This document shows, in pieces, positions 40,674-50,280 of a stretch of 64,000 nt of DNA. The stretch comes from UBA5189 sp040389445 (GTDB taxonomy: Bacteria; Chloroflexota; Limnocylindria; Limnocylindrales; CSP1-4). A model generated the notes under the pieces. The model was not told the DNA's origin and searched no databases. It worked only from the letters and a program-made list of their open reading frames with translations. The stretch spans positions 138,597 through 202,596 of the forward strand of contig JAZJZX010000004.1 in assembly GCA_040389445.1 (NCBI GenBank). Reading direction: 5' to 3'. Positions within the stretch are counted from its first letter, which is position 1, and every line of letters starts with the position of its first letter. The position numbers and the translations under genes are program-made.

Positions 40674-42683
40674 CTACTCGACGAGGCGGAGGTTGCCGTT
40701 GGCGAAGAACTGGGGCGTGTACGCGAACCGGGCGTCCGCGTTGCTGTCGACCTGGATCTTGCCGGCGATGATCTGGAGGTTGGACACGCCGCTCGCCGTG
40801 ATGAGCACCAGGGCCTCCTGGTTGGGCGCATAGATGGTGCCCTGGAGGCCGCCCAGCGGGCCGCAGGCCGCCGGCACCGGGTTGGTGTTGGGCGGGACGC
40901 CGTCGGTCAGCCAGTTCCCCGAGCAGGCCGACGCGCCGGATCCTGGATTGATGGTGATGGTGAGGTTGCTGGCCCGATCCTGGAACAGGGTCAGGCCGCC
41001 GTACGCTCCGGAGGTGGGACCGGACAGCTTGACGTTGCCGGTCGTGCTGAGGGTGATCGGCGCGATCGCGGAGCCGGCCGGCGTCGTGATCGTCTGGGTG
41101 AGCGTGTCGCCGATCGGGTTGTAGAACGAGTCACCCCAGTAGACCGCCGAGATGGCCCGCGAGCCGGGATTGCTGTATGCCTGGGAGCAGGTCGCCGCGA
41201 CCTTTCCGGTGCCCGCGGACGCGACGGCCAGGTCGATGCAGCCCGTGATGGCCGTGTCGCCGTCGTAGAAGGTCATGAGCCCGGTGGGTGTGGGGCTGCT
41301 GGACTTGTTGCGCTCGATCGTGAACGTGTAGGTCACGGATTCGGTGACGTCCGACGGGTTGTTGTTGGAGGTGAGGTTGGGGTTCTTGGGGGTCTTCTTG
41401 TTCTTGTCCGCCGCCGGCACCTTGTCCGTGCCCGGCGTCGTGTTGACCGGCACGGCTTCGACGCCGCTGGAGTTGTAGATCATGACGCCCTGCGAGCCGT
41501 CCACCCAGGCGCCGTTGATGACCTGGAACCCGCCGCCGGCGATGTAGTAGATGCCGGGCAGCATGGTCAGCCGGGCGTTCGAGCCGGTGACCTTGATGCC
41601 GCCGTAGTAGATGCCGGGGCAGATGGTGGCAACCCCGGTGATGGACATCGTCACGGGGACGCCGGCGCGGCCGGTGGGGATGAGGGCCGTCCCGGGGCAG
41701 CCGTCCACGTTCGCGGCCGGCACGGACAGGGACGCCAGCACGGGCGCGGTGATGACGCTGTCGGGGTCGGACGGGTTGTTCAACGGGTCGGCGATCGGCG
41801 GCATGCCGATGCAGACATTGGCCACCGGCGTGCTGTACCCGAGGGGCTGGGTGTAGAGCGGGCAGGGCGTTCCGTCGGCCAGCGTGGCACGGGAATCCGC
41901 GGAGGCGATGTTGAAGTCGTGGGTCTCCCAGCCGCCGACCACGGAGATCGTCTTGGCCGTGATGGACCCACCGGCACCGAAGATGTCGAACCCGTCGCCG
42001 CAGACGAAGAAGTCCCCCTTGTCCTTCCCGGCTTCCTGGCCGGGCACGCACGTGACGCCGTTGAAGGACACCTTGCTGTCGCCGGTCAGGCCGTCCTTCG
42101 AGTTGACGTAGATGTCGCCGTCGACGCGGAGCGTGGCGCCGTTCTTCAGGACGAGGGTGTGGTTGCCGTACGAGTCGTTGAGAGAGCAGAACGAGCAGTT
42201 CGCCACGCTGGGTGACGCGACCGCGCTGACGGCTCGGGCCGACACCATGAAGCAGGGCAGGCCGATGGCCCGCGCAAACGTCGTGGTCACGCGGCGCGAG
42301 GTCACGACCTCGATGTAGTTGTTCTTGCCCGCGAAGGCCCCGGTCAGCGGCGGGCGGTTGACGACCACGCCGGCGTCGGCCTGGGTCGCGCCACCGCAGT
42401 CGATGAGGTCGGCGGGAAAGCCGTTGGTTCCGGCGATGCTCCGGGCCGCGTTGGCGATGGTCGTGGACGTGGCGCCCACCTGGAGGGCTGCATTCGCGGC
42501 CGCGAGGGCGGCGGTGTCGGCCGCAGCCTGTGCCTGCCGTCGGCTGGACCAGGCCATGCCGCCATCGATCAGCAGTCCGGCCATCGCGATGATCGCAATC
42601 AGGGCGAAGGCGAAGAGGATGATGATCTGGCCCCGCTCGGAGCTTCGAGCCGACACGAGCGGCAGGCCGGCTGGACGTTCCAT
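40674..42683 (-). CDS. TadG-like pilus-assembly protein with polymer/Ig-like insert
   Basis: ATG 42683 starts MERPAGLPLVSARSSERGQIIILFAFALIAI, followed by the TadE/G hallmark (LLIDGGMAWSSRRQAQAAADTAALAAANAAL). The 669-residue product is anchored by one N-terminal helix, with a large extracytoplasmic part. A Cys-containing beta-helix-like region (NGATLRVDGDIYVNS, SGVEAVPV) and an Ig-like repeat domain (YTFTIERNKSS, GLMTFYDGDTAITGC) follow. TadG and two TadE genes lie together, but no secretion ATPase (TadA/CpaF) is in the window. It probably contributes to Flp pili or to the cell surface. Confidence 0.8.
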   Translation of the reverse strand: MERPAGLPLVSARSSERGQIIILFAFALIAIIAMAGLLIDGGMAWSSRRQAQAAADTAALAAANAALQVGATSTTIANAARSIAGTNGFPADLIDCGGATQADAGVVVNRPPLTGAFAGKNNYIEVVTSRRVTTTFARAIGLPCFMVSARAVSAVASPSVANCSFCSLNDSYGNHTLVLKNGATLRVDGDIYVNSKDGLTGDSKVSFNGVTCVPGQEAGKDKGDFFVCGDGFDIFGAGGSITAKTISVVGGWETHDFNIASADSRATLADGTPCPLYTQPLGYSTPVANVCIGMPPIADPLNNPSDPDSVITAPVLASLSVPAANVDGCPGTALIPTGRAGVPVTMSITGVATICPGIYYGGIKVTGSNARLTMLPGIYYIAGGGFQVINGAWVDGSQGVMIYNSSGVEAVPVNTTPGTDKVPAADKNKKTPKNPNLTSNNNPSDVTESVTYTFTIERNKSSSPTPTGLMTFYDGDTAITGCIDLAVASAGTGKVAATCSQAYSNPGSRAISAVYWGDSFYNPIGDTLTQTITTPAGSAIAPITLSTTGNVKLSGPTSGAYGGLTLFQDRASNLTITINPGSGASACSGNWLTDGVPPNTNPVPAACGPLGGLQGTIYAPNQEALVLITASGVSNLQIIAGKIQVDSNADARFAYTPQFFANGNLRLVE

Positions 42684-42724
42684 GGCAGGTGACTCCTTCG
42701 GGTTCCGGTGGCGCGACGCGCTGT

Positions 42725-43201
42725 TCACTGGACGAATCCAATCGACTGGGTGCTGATGGTGAAGCTCCCGCCCACGATCTGGGCGATGATCGGGGTCAGC
42801 AACGGGACGGTCACGGTGATGTTCACCACGACGCGATTTCCCTTCTTCGTGCCGTCCGGGTAGAAGCATGTCGTGGGCGATGTCGGGTCGTCGACGCCAC
42901 CCGGCTTGGCCGAGCAGGCCCCGGCCTCGCCGGTGATGCTGGCAGCCGTCATCGGCACCGCCGGCGTTCCCACCAGGGCCGCCGATCGGATGGCCGCGTA
43001 GATGGTGGTGTCGTAGGCGGCGCTGACCACGCCCCGCCGACTGCCCTCGCGGGCATCCTGGGTGATCGCGTTCTGGGCAAAGATCACGCGCCCGAAGTCG
43101 ATGAGGATGAACAGGAGCAGCAGGAAGATCGGAATCACCATGGCGAATTCCACCAGGGTCTGTCCGCCTTCTCGCCGGCGTCCGGAATGGCGCCCCTTCA
43201 T
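42725..43201 (-). CDS. TadE-like pseudopilin
   Basis: ATG 43201 overlaps the stop of the upstream TadE gene by 4 bp. The 158-residue protein has the TadE N-terminus RREGGQTLVEFAMVIPIFLLLLFILIDFGRVIF, where Glu follows the short basic leader, and an extracytoplasmic C-terminal domain with Cys in GACSAK and TTCFYPDG. It is a minor pseudopilin candidate for a Flp-type pilus. Confidence 0.85.
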   Translation of the reverse strand: MKGRHSGRRREGGQTLVEFAMVIPIFLLLLFILIDFGRVIFAQNAITQDAREGSRRGVVSAAYDTTIYAAIRSAALVGTPAVPMTAASITGEAGACSAKPGGVDDPTSPTTCFYPDGTKKGNRVVVNITVTVPLLTPIIAQIVGGSFTISTQSIGFVQ

Positions 43202-43710
43202 CTGAGGATCGTCGCCGACGTCGCGGCGGTCATCGTCAGGGTGTTGCCCACGATCGCACCGAGCACCGGCGTGATGACGTCCATCCGGTAGGTGGCACGG
43301 ATGCGGACGGTGGTGCTGGAGACGGTGCAGCTGCCGCTGCAGTCCGGCACGTCGAGGACGATCCGCGTGGCATCGAGGCCGCTCGCGTCGACCGCGATCC
43401 GGTAGGCGATGTTGTCCGGGTCGTCGGCCTGGTTGGCCGAGGTGGTGCCCACCGGACAGGGGACGGAAACCGCGGGTGACGGCAGTTTGCCAGCCGGAGC
43501 CGTGCACCACTTCGTGTAGTTGGTCCCTCCGGCCGCGTACAGGGCCGCCTCTCGCACGCCGTTCGTCAGGGACATGTACCCCAGGAAGAGGCGTGTCATG
43601 TCCACGACGCCGGCCGTGATGAGGAGGAAGACCGGCAGGATGAGCGCGAACTCGGTCAGGGTCTGGCCTCGGCTCCGGCCTCGACGATTGCGGACGCGGT
43701 TCATGCGCAT
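43198..43710 (-). CDS. TadE-like pseudopilin
   Basis: The 170-residue protein begins with a basic leader and the TadE motif GRSRGQTLTEFALILPVFLLITAGVVDMTRLFLGYMSLTNGVREAAL. Four Cys (KWCTA, VPCPV, DCSGSC) in the extracytoplasmic domain suggest disulfides. Two ATGs (43710 and 43704) are possible. It heads the tadE-tadE-tadG run. Confidence 0.85.
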   Translation of the reverse strand: MRMNRVRNRRGRSRGQTLTEFALILPVFLLITAGVVDMTRLFLGYMSLTNGVREAALYAAGGTNYTKWCTAPAGKLPSPAVSVPCPVGTTSANQADDPDNIAYRIAVDASGLDATRIVLDVPDCSGSCTVSSTTVRIRATYRMDVITPVLGAIVGNTLTMTAATSATILR

Positions 43711-43881
43711 GGCGGCCAGTTCATCATCCCCACCTTGCAGGACGCCTTGCCACCCGAAATTTCGTTGCCGCGATGCACCAGGGTGGCATGGTTCGCGCGG
43801 ATCGGGCGCGGCGCGTGGTCCGAAGGTGCCGCTCGGCGCGGCGCGCGGTCCGCCGCAGCGCGCGATCCTGCCTGGAGTCGA

Positions 43882-45444
43882 TCACGTTCCACCGGGCGGA
43901 TCCGGCACTTCCGCCGGCAGAATGACCGTGAAGGCGGCGCCCTGCCCCGGCTCGCCCTGTTCCACCACCAGGTCCCCGCCCATCGCCCGGCACAGTTCCC
44001 GCGATACGTAGAGGCCCAGTCCGGTGCCGCCGGCGTCGCTCCGTCCGAGCCGTTGATATCGACCGAAGAGTCGGTCGCGATCCCCTTCGGCAATGCCCGG
44101 CCCGCCGTCGAGCACGGTCAGCCGCAGGCGGGATTCGGCCTCCCGGGCCGTGACGCTGACCGTGACCGCGGTGCTTCCGCCGTGCAGCACGGCGTTGTCG
44201 AGCAGGGCCCACAGGACCTGGTCGAGCTGGTCGGGATCGGCGACCGCCAGCCACCCGACGGCATCGTCGTGCAGGGTGAACGGCACGTCGTGGGCACCCA
44301 GCGCCTCCCACGCCCGGCGAACCCGGGGGCCGACGCCGAGGACCTGCGGGCGAGCCCGCAGGGCCCCCGAATCGAGACGGGGCACGGTCAGCAGCTGGCG
44401 GACCATCCTGGACAGTCGACCGGTCTGCTCCACGATCAGCTCCAGGCGAGGGTCCGGCTGCACCTCGCCGAGCTGCTCGGCCGACGCCCGGATGCTCGTC
44501 AAGGGCGTCTGGAGGTTGTGGCTGATCCCGCGCAGGAAATCGTCCTTGGCCTCGTCGAGATCTCGCAACCGGGCGTTCTGCAATTCCACCCGCGCGATGA
44601 GTTCCGCCGTGCGCAGGGCGATGGCGACCTCGGCGGCGAACAGATCCAGCAGCGCCTGGTCGGCCGCCTCCCAGCGCCGCGTCGGGGGAAGTTCGCCCGC
44701 AATGACCCCGAGTTCCTCGAACCCGAGCCGCATGACGGCACGGACCGGACGAGGTTCGCCGGGTACATCCTCGACGATCGGCAGGTCGTCCGGGTTGCCG
44801 AGGATCAGCTCCGCCGACGACATGTCGAAGGCGGTTTTCACGGCCTGGCCCGCGATCTCCACCAGCCGGCCGGTGCCCGCCCGCGGGTCGATGGTCGCGA
44901 TGGCCCCCTGGACGCGGGAGAGTTCCAGATCGCGGCGATCGAGGTCCGCCGCCAGCCCGTTGTATCGATCCGCGAGCATGGCCAGCTCATCGTCCCCGGC
45001 GACGACGATGCGGGTCCGCCGATCCCCGTCCGACGCCTGTTCGACGGCCGTCGCGATCGTCCGGAGCGGGCGCATCAGGCTTGCCGCGATGAGCAGGGCC
45101 ACGAAGATCGCGCCCACGACGGCCGCCGCAAAGGCGAACAGCAGGAGGCGACCGATCGGCGAATCCGGACTGTCGGACCCGGCGGCACCGGTCCACAGCA
45201 GGACTCCCCCGAAGGCGCCGATCGGGATCAGCGCCGCCGACACCACGGCCAGCGCGACCCGGCCCCGGAACGAGATGCCGCCCGCGGCGCCCGGGGGTCC
45301 CGTGCCCCCCGTGCCGCCCGCCGGTCCCGTGCCGCCCGCCGGTCCCGTGCCGCCCGGGGGTCCCGTGCCGCCCGCGGGTCCCGTGCCGCCCGCGGGTCCC
45401 GTGCCGCCCGGCGTTCCCGTGGCGTCCGGCGTTCCGTCGTTCAC
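43882..45444 (-). CDS. sensor histidine kinase with GGTGPA repeat N-terminus
   Basis: GTG 45444 overlaps the stop of the response regulator (GTGA). The ~520-residue kinase opens with a collagen-like stretch of GGTGPA repeats (18-bp units) on the cytoplasmic side. Two membrane helices (VALAVVSAALIPIGAFGGV and LLLFAFAAAVVGAIFVALL), HAMP, a GAF-like region, HisKA (FLRGISHNLQTPLTSIRAS), N-box (ALLDNAVLHGG), G1 (DGGPGIAEGD) and G2 (GGTGLGLYV) follow. It pairs with the overlapping regulator. The signal is unknown. Confidence 0.88.
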   Translation of the reverse strand: MNDGTPDATGTPGGTGPAGGTGPAGGTGPPGGTGPAGGTGPAGGTGGTGPPGAAGGISFRGRVALAVVSAALIPIGAFGGVLLWTGAAGSDSPDSPIGRLLLFAFAAAVVGAIFVALLIAASLMRPLRTIATAVEQASDGDRRTRIVVAGDDELAMLADRYNGLAADLDRRDLELSRVQGAIATIDPRAGTGRLVEIAGQAVKTAFDMSSAELILGNPDDLPIVEDVPGEPRPVRAVMRLGFEELGVIAGELPPTRRWEAADQALLDLFAAEVAIALRTAELIARVELQNARLRDLDEAKDDFLRGISHNLQTPLTSIRASAEQLGEVQPDPRLELIVEQTGRLSRMVRQLLTVPRLDSGALRARPQVLGVGPRVRRAWEALGAHDVPFTLHDDAVGWLAVADPDQLDQVLWALLDNAVLHGGSTAVTVSVTAREAESRLRLTVLDGGPGIAEGDRDRLFGRYQRLGRSDAGGTGLGLYVSRELCRAMGGDLVVEQGEPGQGAAFTVILPAEVPDPPGGT

Positions 45445-46205
45445 GTGTCCGTCGCTCGTGGGTCCGTGGCCTGCCCGCCGGTCGCGAGCCCATCCGTTGC
45501 CACGAGCCGGTAGCCCAGTCCGCGAACGGTAACGAGATGCATGGGCCGGTTCGCATCGGGTTCGAGCTTCTGGCGAAGGCGTCGGACCGTGACCCACACG
45601 TAGGACGGATCCGCGTCCTCGGTGTCCGCCCACACCCGGTCCAGCAACGTCTCCGTGGTGACCGTCCGGCCGAGATTCGCCGCGAGCGAATACAGCAGGC
45701 GCGATTCCGTGGGTGTCAACGGCACCTCGACCCCGCCGACGACGGCCGTCCGTCGATGGAGCTCCAGGGTGAGGTCGGGCCCCAGCACCAGGCCCCGCCG
45801 CGGCACCTTGTCACCGACACGTCGAAGGACTCGGGTGATCCGGGCCCGGAGCTCCGGATAGTGGTAGGGCTTGGCGATGTAGTCCTCGGCAACCTCGTCC
45901 AGCAGCTCGGCCTTCGAATCCGCCGCGTCGATGGCGGACAGGACGATGATGGGCAGATCGGCGATCGCCTTGACCTCGCGCGCGAGGCTCAGGCCGTCCA
46001 TGCGGGGCATCATCATGTCCACGATCAGGAGGTCCGGCCAGCCGCCTTCCAGGCGTCGCAGCGCCTCGACGCCGTCGGGGGCCGTCTCCACGTCGAAGCC
46101 GTCGCCGGCCAGCTGGTCCGCCAGCAGGCCCCGAACGTTGGGATCGTCGTCGACGATCAGGATTCGGTGCCGGAACACCAGGCTCTCGGACCGCTGGCGC
46201 GTCAT
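45441..46205 (-). CDS. OmpR-family response regulator
   Basis: The 254-residue protein has a canonical receiver (ILIVDDDPN, phospho-Asp in LLIVDMMMPRMDG, Ser in VLSAID, Lys in IAKPYHYPEL) and a winged-helix effector (PLTPTESRLLYSLAANLG, YVWVTVRRLRQKL, VRGLGYRLV). The C-terminus adds a short repetitive ATGGQATDPRATDT tail. It is overlapped by the kinase gene and lies next to the tad genes, which it may control. Confidence 0.92.
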   Translation of the reverse strand: MTRQRSESLVFRHRILIVDDDPNVRGLLADQLAGDGFDVETAPDGVEALRRLEGGWPDLLIVDMMMPRMDGLSLAREVKAIADLPIIVLSAIDAADSKAELLDEVAEDYIAKPYHYPELRARITRVLRRVGDKVPRRGLVLGPDLTLELHRRTAVVGGVEVPLTPTESRLLYSLAANLGRTVTTETLLDRVWADTEDADPSYVWVTVRRLRQKLEPDANRPMHLVTVRGLGYRLVATDGLATGGQATDPRATDT

Positions 46206-46248
46206 CGTCCGAGTATAGGTTCCGGACCTCGCGGGAAGGCGCCTCGAT

Positions 46249-48357
46249 TCAGGGAGCCTTCGGATCGACGAAGCGGCATCGATCGCGAAGCGGGCAGATC
46301 TCGTGCTCCGGGTTCCGGGCATGGCAGATCACGCGACCGTGCCGGATGAGGTTGACGTGCGCCTCGTACATCTGCCCTGGCTGGAGCATCGCGAGGAACA
46401 GATCGTGGGCATCGTCCGCGCCGGCCTTGGCCGGGATCAGGCCGACCCGCTGCGAGACGCGCTCGACGTGGCGGTCCACGGCCATCAGCGGCATCCCGAA
46501 CGAGAACATCAGGAGCACGGAGGCGGTCTTTTTGCCGATCCCGTCGATCGCGGTCAGCCACGCCCGCGCCTCGAGCGGTTGCATCTCCGCCAGGAACTCG
46601 AGCGAGTAGTCGCCGCGAGCCTCGCGAATGGTTCGGAGCGTGGCCTGAAGCCGCGGTGCCTTCTGATTTGCCAGACCGCCGTGCCTGATGACATCCACCA
46701 GCTCCTGGACGGGCGCCGCCTCGACCGCCGCCCAGTCCGGTGGCGCACCGTCGGAAAGGCCCTCGCCGCCCCAGCCGGGGCCGGGGACGTGGCGCTCGGC
46801 GGCGAGGCCGGACGGATAGGCATCCCTGAGGGCCTCGAACGCGCGCTCGGCATTCGTGTCGGCACTGTTCTGGGTCAGGATCGTCAGGATCAGTTCGCTG
46901 GTCGGGTCGAGGCGCCGGGCCCAGGTGGGATGACCGTGGATCGTGGCGAGTCCGGCGAGGACGTCGGCGACCAGGTTCGGGCGGCTGCGGTTGAGCTTCC
47001 GGGCCCACGTGATCCCGGGGTCCGGCGCGCGCCGCTTCCTCCGTTTTCCAACGGGAGGCCGCTTCGCCTTCGGCGGCCGCCCGGCGCGGCGCGCCATCGG
47101 CCGCCTGGCGCGGGCGATGTCGCGCGCCATCCGCGCACCGCACTCGACGATCGGCGCGGCGCCGGCTGCCATCGCCACCGCCGTCGGCACGGGCCGCTCC
47201 CATACCGGTACGACGGTGGCTCCGAAGCGGGCCAGGGCTTCGATCCCCTCGGGCTCCACGCCGCCGCCGACGGCAAGGCATCGAACGCCTGCGGCCTGCG
47301 CGAGTCGAGCGACCCCCAGGGCCGTCTTTCCGAACGCGGTCTGGGCATCGATACGGCCTTCGCCGGTGATGACGAGGTCGGCCGAGGCGAGCATGGCCTC
47401 CAGGCCGGTCTCCTGGACCACCAGGTCGACGCCCGGTACCAGCTCCAGGAGCCGGAACCGATCCCCGACGCAGAGCAGCCCGAAGGCTGTGCCCCCGGCG
47501 GCGCCGGCCCCGGGCGTGTCCCGCTCGCGGCGCGCGGTGGCGGCTTCGAGGGCGTCGGCCCAGCGGCCCAGGCGGGCATCGAGGGCCGGGACGTCGGCCG
47601 GGCTCGCACCCTTCTGGGGGCCGTAGGTCGCGGCGGCTCCGGAATCGCCGAGCAAGGGGTTGGTGACGTCGCAGGCGATACGGAGCTCCACATCGGCGAG
47701 GCGCGGGTCGAGCCCGTCCAGGTCGATCGCCACCGTGTGGTCCGGCAGATCCCGGACCGTGGCGCCGAGGGCCTCCAGGACGCCGCGCCCGCCGTCCGTG
47801 GTGGCGCTGCCGCCGATCCCGAGAACGATGTGGCGGATGCCGGCGTCCAGCACGGCGCGGAGGACCTCGCCGGTGCCGCGCGTGGATGCCCCGAAGGGAT
47901 CCCGCTCGTCCGGGCTCAGCCGAGTCAGGCCCGAGGCACTCGCCAGCTCGACGATGGCACGCATCCCGTCGGCCGAGCGCAGCCATCGAGCGGTAACGGG
48001 TCGACCGATCGGGTCGGCGGCCTCGACCTCCTGCCAGGTCCAGGCGCCGCTTGCGGCGATCGCCTCGAGTGTGCCCTCGCCGCCATCCGCGAGTGGCGCG
48101 AGCGTGACATCGTCGTCCGGCCGCCCGAGCCGCCACCCCTCGGCAAGCGCCCGCGCGACCTCGACGGAGGTCAGGGATCCCTTGAACGAATCGGGGGCGA
48201 TGAGAACCGCGAGCCGGCTGCCGCGGCGATCCGTGGCGCCGCGATCCGTGGCGCCGCGATCCGTGGCGCGGCCGGTGGCCGGGGCGGGAGCTCCGCTCGC
48301 GGTTCCGGACCTGCTCGCGACTCCACCGGCTCCGCTCGCGGTTCCGGCTCGGTTCAC
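46249..48357 (-). CDS. glycerate kinase fused in frame to endonuclease III-like DNA glycosylase
   Basis: GTG 48357 overlaps the GpgS-fusion stop (GTGA). Residues 1-47 are repeats (GATDRGATDR). About 48-415 are a GlxK/GarK-type glycerate kinase (VLIAPDSFKGSLTSVEVA, LADGGEGTLEA, GIGGSATTDGGRG, ITGEGRID). No stop separates this from a basic linker (MARRAGRPPKAKRPP, ATG 47097) and an HhH-GPD domain: LTILTQNSADTNAERA, IDGIGKKTASVLL (catalytic Lys) and AVDRHVERVS (catalytic Asp). The FeS loop is C-x6-H-x2-C-x5-C, so the second Cys is His. Either one ~702-residue fusion is made or the ATG at 47097 is used for a separate ~282-residue glycosylase. Confidence 0.82.
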   Translation of the reverse strand: MNRAGTASGAGGVASRSGTASGAPAPATGRATDRGATDRGATDRRGSRLAVLIAPDSFKGSLTSVEVARALAEGWRLGRPDDDVTLAPLADGGEGTLEAIAASGAWTWQEVEAADPIGRPVTARWLRSADGMRAIVELASASGLTRLSPDERDPFGASTRGTGEVLRAVLDAGIRHIVLGIGGSATTDGGRGVLEALGATVRDLPDHTVAIDLDGLDPRLADVELRIACDVTNPLLGDSGAAATYGPQKGASPADVPALDARLGRWADALEAATARRERDTPGAGAAGGTAFGLLCVGDRFRLLELVPGVDLVVQETGLEAMLASADLVITGEGRIDAQTAFGKTALGVARLAQAAGVRCLAVGGGVEPEGIEALARFGATVVPVWERPVPTAVAMAAGAAPIVECGARMARDIARARRPMARRAGRPPKAKRPPVGKRRKRRAPDPGITWARKLNRSRPNLVADVLAGLATIHGHPTWARRLDPTSELILTILTQNSADTNAERAFEALRDAYPSGLAAERHVPGPGWGGEGLSDGAPPDWAAVEAAPVQELVDVIRHGGLANQKAPRLQATLRTIREARGDYSLEFLAEMQPLEARAWLTAIDGIGKKTASVLLMFSFGMPLMAVDRHVERVSQRVGLIPAKAGADDAHDLFLAMLQPGQMYEAHVNLIRHGRVICHARNPEHEICPLRDRCRFVDPKAP

Positions 48358-50273
48358 GGTTCCGGCTGCTCGGCTCCGGCGCGCCGTTCCAGGTACTCGG
48401 CAATCCGGATCATGGGCGGCCGCTCCATGTCGGCGAGCTCGATGACCTCCAGCGACAGCCGGCCCCGCCCGGAGCGCGGCAGCTTCATGGTTGAGCCGAG
48501 CTCCGCGAACAGGCGCGCCTTGCGGCGTTCCTCGAGTCGCTTCATCACGGCCTGGAGGATCACGAAGCTCATCCGGGACAGCCCTTCGAGCTCCTGGTTG
48601 CGATGGACGCGACGGTCCAGATCCACCTGGCCGAGCCCTTCCAGGCCGACCCGCTCCGCGATGTCGATGAGATGACCGATCTCCACGGCATAGCCGGTGA
48701 AGAAGGGCAGTTGCTCGAGGATCGCGCGCCGACCCGCGTACTCGCCCGCGAGCGGCTGGATGAACCCGGACAGTTCCGGGTAGAAGAGGTTGATCAGCGG
48801 CCTCGCCACGAGCTCGGTCACCCGGCCGCCGCCGCCCTCGCGAAGGACCCCGCCCTCCACGATGGGGCGCTGGTAATAGCCCTTGACGTACTGCAGGCGC
48901 GGCTCGTGGAGCAACGGTCCCAGCGTCCCGTAGACCATCCGCGGGTGCCAGTTCCGGACATCGGTGTCGGCCCACACGATGATGTCGCCGCTGGTCTCGA
49001 ACAGCGATTTCCAGAGCGCCTCGCCCTTGCCGCGGAAGGATCCATAGCGCGACAGCACGTCAGGGTGCTGGACGACTCTTGCTCCCTCGGCTTCCGCGAT
49101 CTCTCGCGTCCGGTCCGTAGACGCGGAATCGATGACGACGATCTCGTCGAGCAGCGGGATCCGGCCGACCATGTCGCGGATCGCCTTGCGGACGATCGGG
49201 CCGATCGTCTCCTCCTCGTTGAGCGTCGGGAGGACGAGGCTGACCGTGAGCCCCTGCTTCTCCTTGAGCTGGGTCAGCCGACGCAGGTCCGAGAACTCGC
49301 TGTGGTGGAAGTTCGATTCGCCGAACCAGCGGTCCACGCGGGTCGGAACGGCACGGGCCTCCTCCGCTGCCCGATCTGCGGCGGCGAGTGTTTCGGCTCG
49401 CGAGGCGAGCTGCTCAAAGGTCTGCCGTCCGATGGACTCGCGCGTCTTGACGACGATGACCGTCGACTTCGAGCGCGTGGCGATGGCCTCGGGCATGGCG
49501 CCGAACAGGTGGGCCGAAGCGTCGCCCGAGGTCGGCGCCGCGGCGGCCCCCATGACCACGAGGTCGGCGCGGTCCGCCTCCTTGACGATCGCATTCCGGA
49601 CGTTGGCCGCTTCCCGCACCACGGTCTCCACGGGCACCGTGGCGTGCTGGCGAACGAAGGCCTGCAGGGCTCGCTCGGCCTGGGCTCGCACCGCGATCGT
49701 GATCCCGGGTGGAACGATGTGGAGTGCCACCAGTTCGGCTCCGCGCCGCTCGGCAATGGCGTTGGCGAACCGCATGGCCAGCTCGGCATGCGGTCCACCG
49801 CGGACCGGGACCATGATCCGCCGGATCTGGCCGGCACCGCGCTGCTTGACCACCGCGATGTCGCAGGGGGCCTCCCGGATGACCTCGTCGATGGTCGGCG
49901 AGAACGGGGCGGCGGGTCCCTCGCGGCCGCTCTGCGCCTTGCCGCCCCAGCCGAAGACGACGAGGTCGGCGTCGAGCTCGGCGGCTGCCTCCACGATGCC
50001 CTCGGCCGCATGCCGCCCGATCCGGACGATGGGGTGGATGGGCGTCCCTTCCGGCGCGAAATCGAGGACACGCTGCAGGAGACGGCGAGCGTGCCGGGCG
50101 CGGGTTGCGCCGTCGGACAGGGCCATCCCCTCCGGAACCTCCACGATCCCGAGTGCCGTCAGCTCACCCGAGCGCGATTCCAGCAGGTCGGCGCCCAGGC
50201 TGATGAGTTCCTCGGCGGTCGCCGGATTTGCGACCGGGATGAGGATGCGCGCGGGGAGCGGCACGCTGCTCAT
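48354..50273 (-). CDS. fusion of two universal-stress domains and glucosyl-3-phosphoglycerate synthase
   Basis: The 639-residue protein has two Usp domains (about 8-143 and 148-275: ARILIPVANPATAEEL, DADLVVFGWGGK; RRIMVPVRGGPHAELAM, ADLVVMGAAAAPTSG) and a GT-A glycosyltransferase (about 340-610: SLVLPTLNEEETIGPIV, DEIVVIDSASTDRT, IIVWADTDVRNWHP, YVKGYYQRP). The last matches GT81 glucosyl-3-phosphoglycerate synthase, which joins NDP-glucose to 3-phosphoglycerate. It is flanked by a second GT gene and glycerate kinase, so the locus probably makes glucosylglycerate, an osmolyte or stress solute. The Usp domains may tie activity to nucleotides. Confidence 0.85.
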   Translation of the reverse strand: MSSVPLPARILIPVANPATAEELISLGADLLESRSGELTALGIVEVPEGMALSDGATRARHARRLLQRVLDFAPEGTPIHPIVRIGRHAAEGIVEAAAELDADLVVFGWGGKAQSGREGPAAPFSPTIDEVIREAPCDIAVVKQRGAGQIRRIMVPVRGGPHAELAMRFANAIAERRGAELVALHIVPPGITIAVRAQAERALQAFVRQHATVPVETVVREAANVRNAIVKEADRADLVVMGAAAAPTSGDASAHLFGAMPEAIATRSKSTVIVVKTRESIGRQTFEQLASRAETLAAADRAAEEARAVPTRVDRWFGESNFHHSEFSDLRRLTQLKEKQGLTVSLVLPTLNEEETIGPIVRKAIRDMVGRIPLLDEIVVIDSASTDRTREIAEAEGARVVQHPDVLSRYGSFRGKGEALWKSLFETSGDIIVWADTDVRNWHPRMVYGTLGPLLHEPRLQYVKGYYQRPIVEGGVLREGGGGRVTELVARPLINLFYPELSGFIQPLAGEYAGRRAILEQLPFFTGYAVEIGHLIDIAERVGLEGLGQVDLDRRVHRNQELEGLSRMSFVILQAVMKRLEERRKARLFAELGSTMKLPRSGRGRLSLEVIELADMERPPMIRIAEYLERRAGAEQPEP

Positions 50274-50280
50274 CGGGCGT

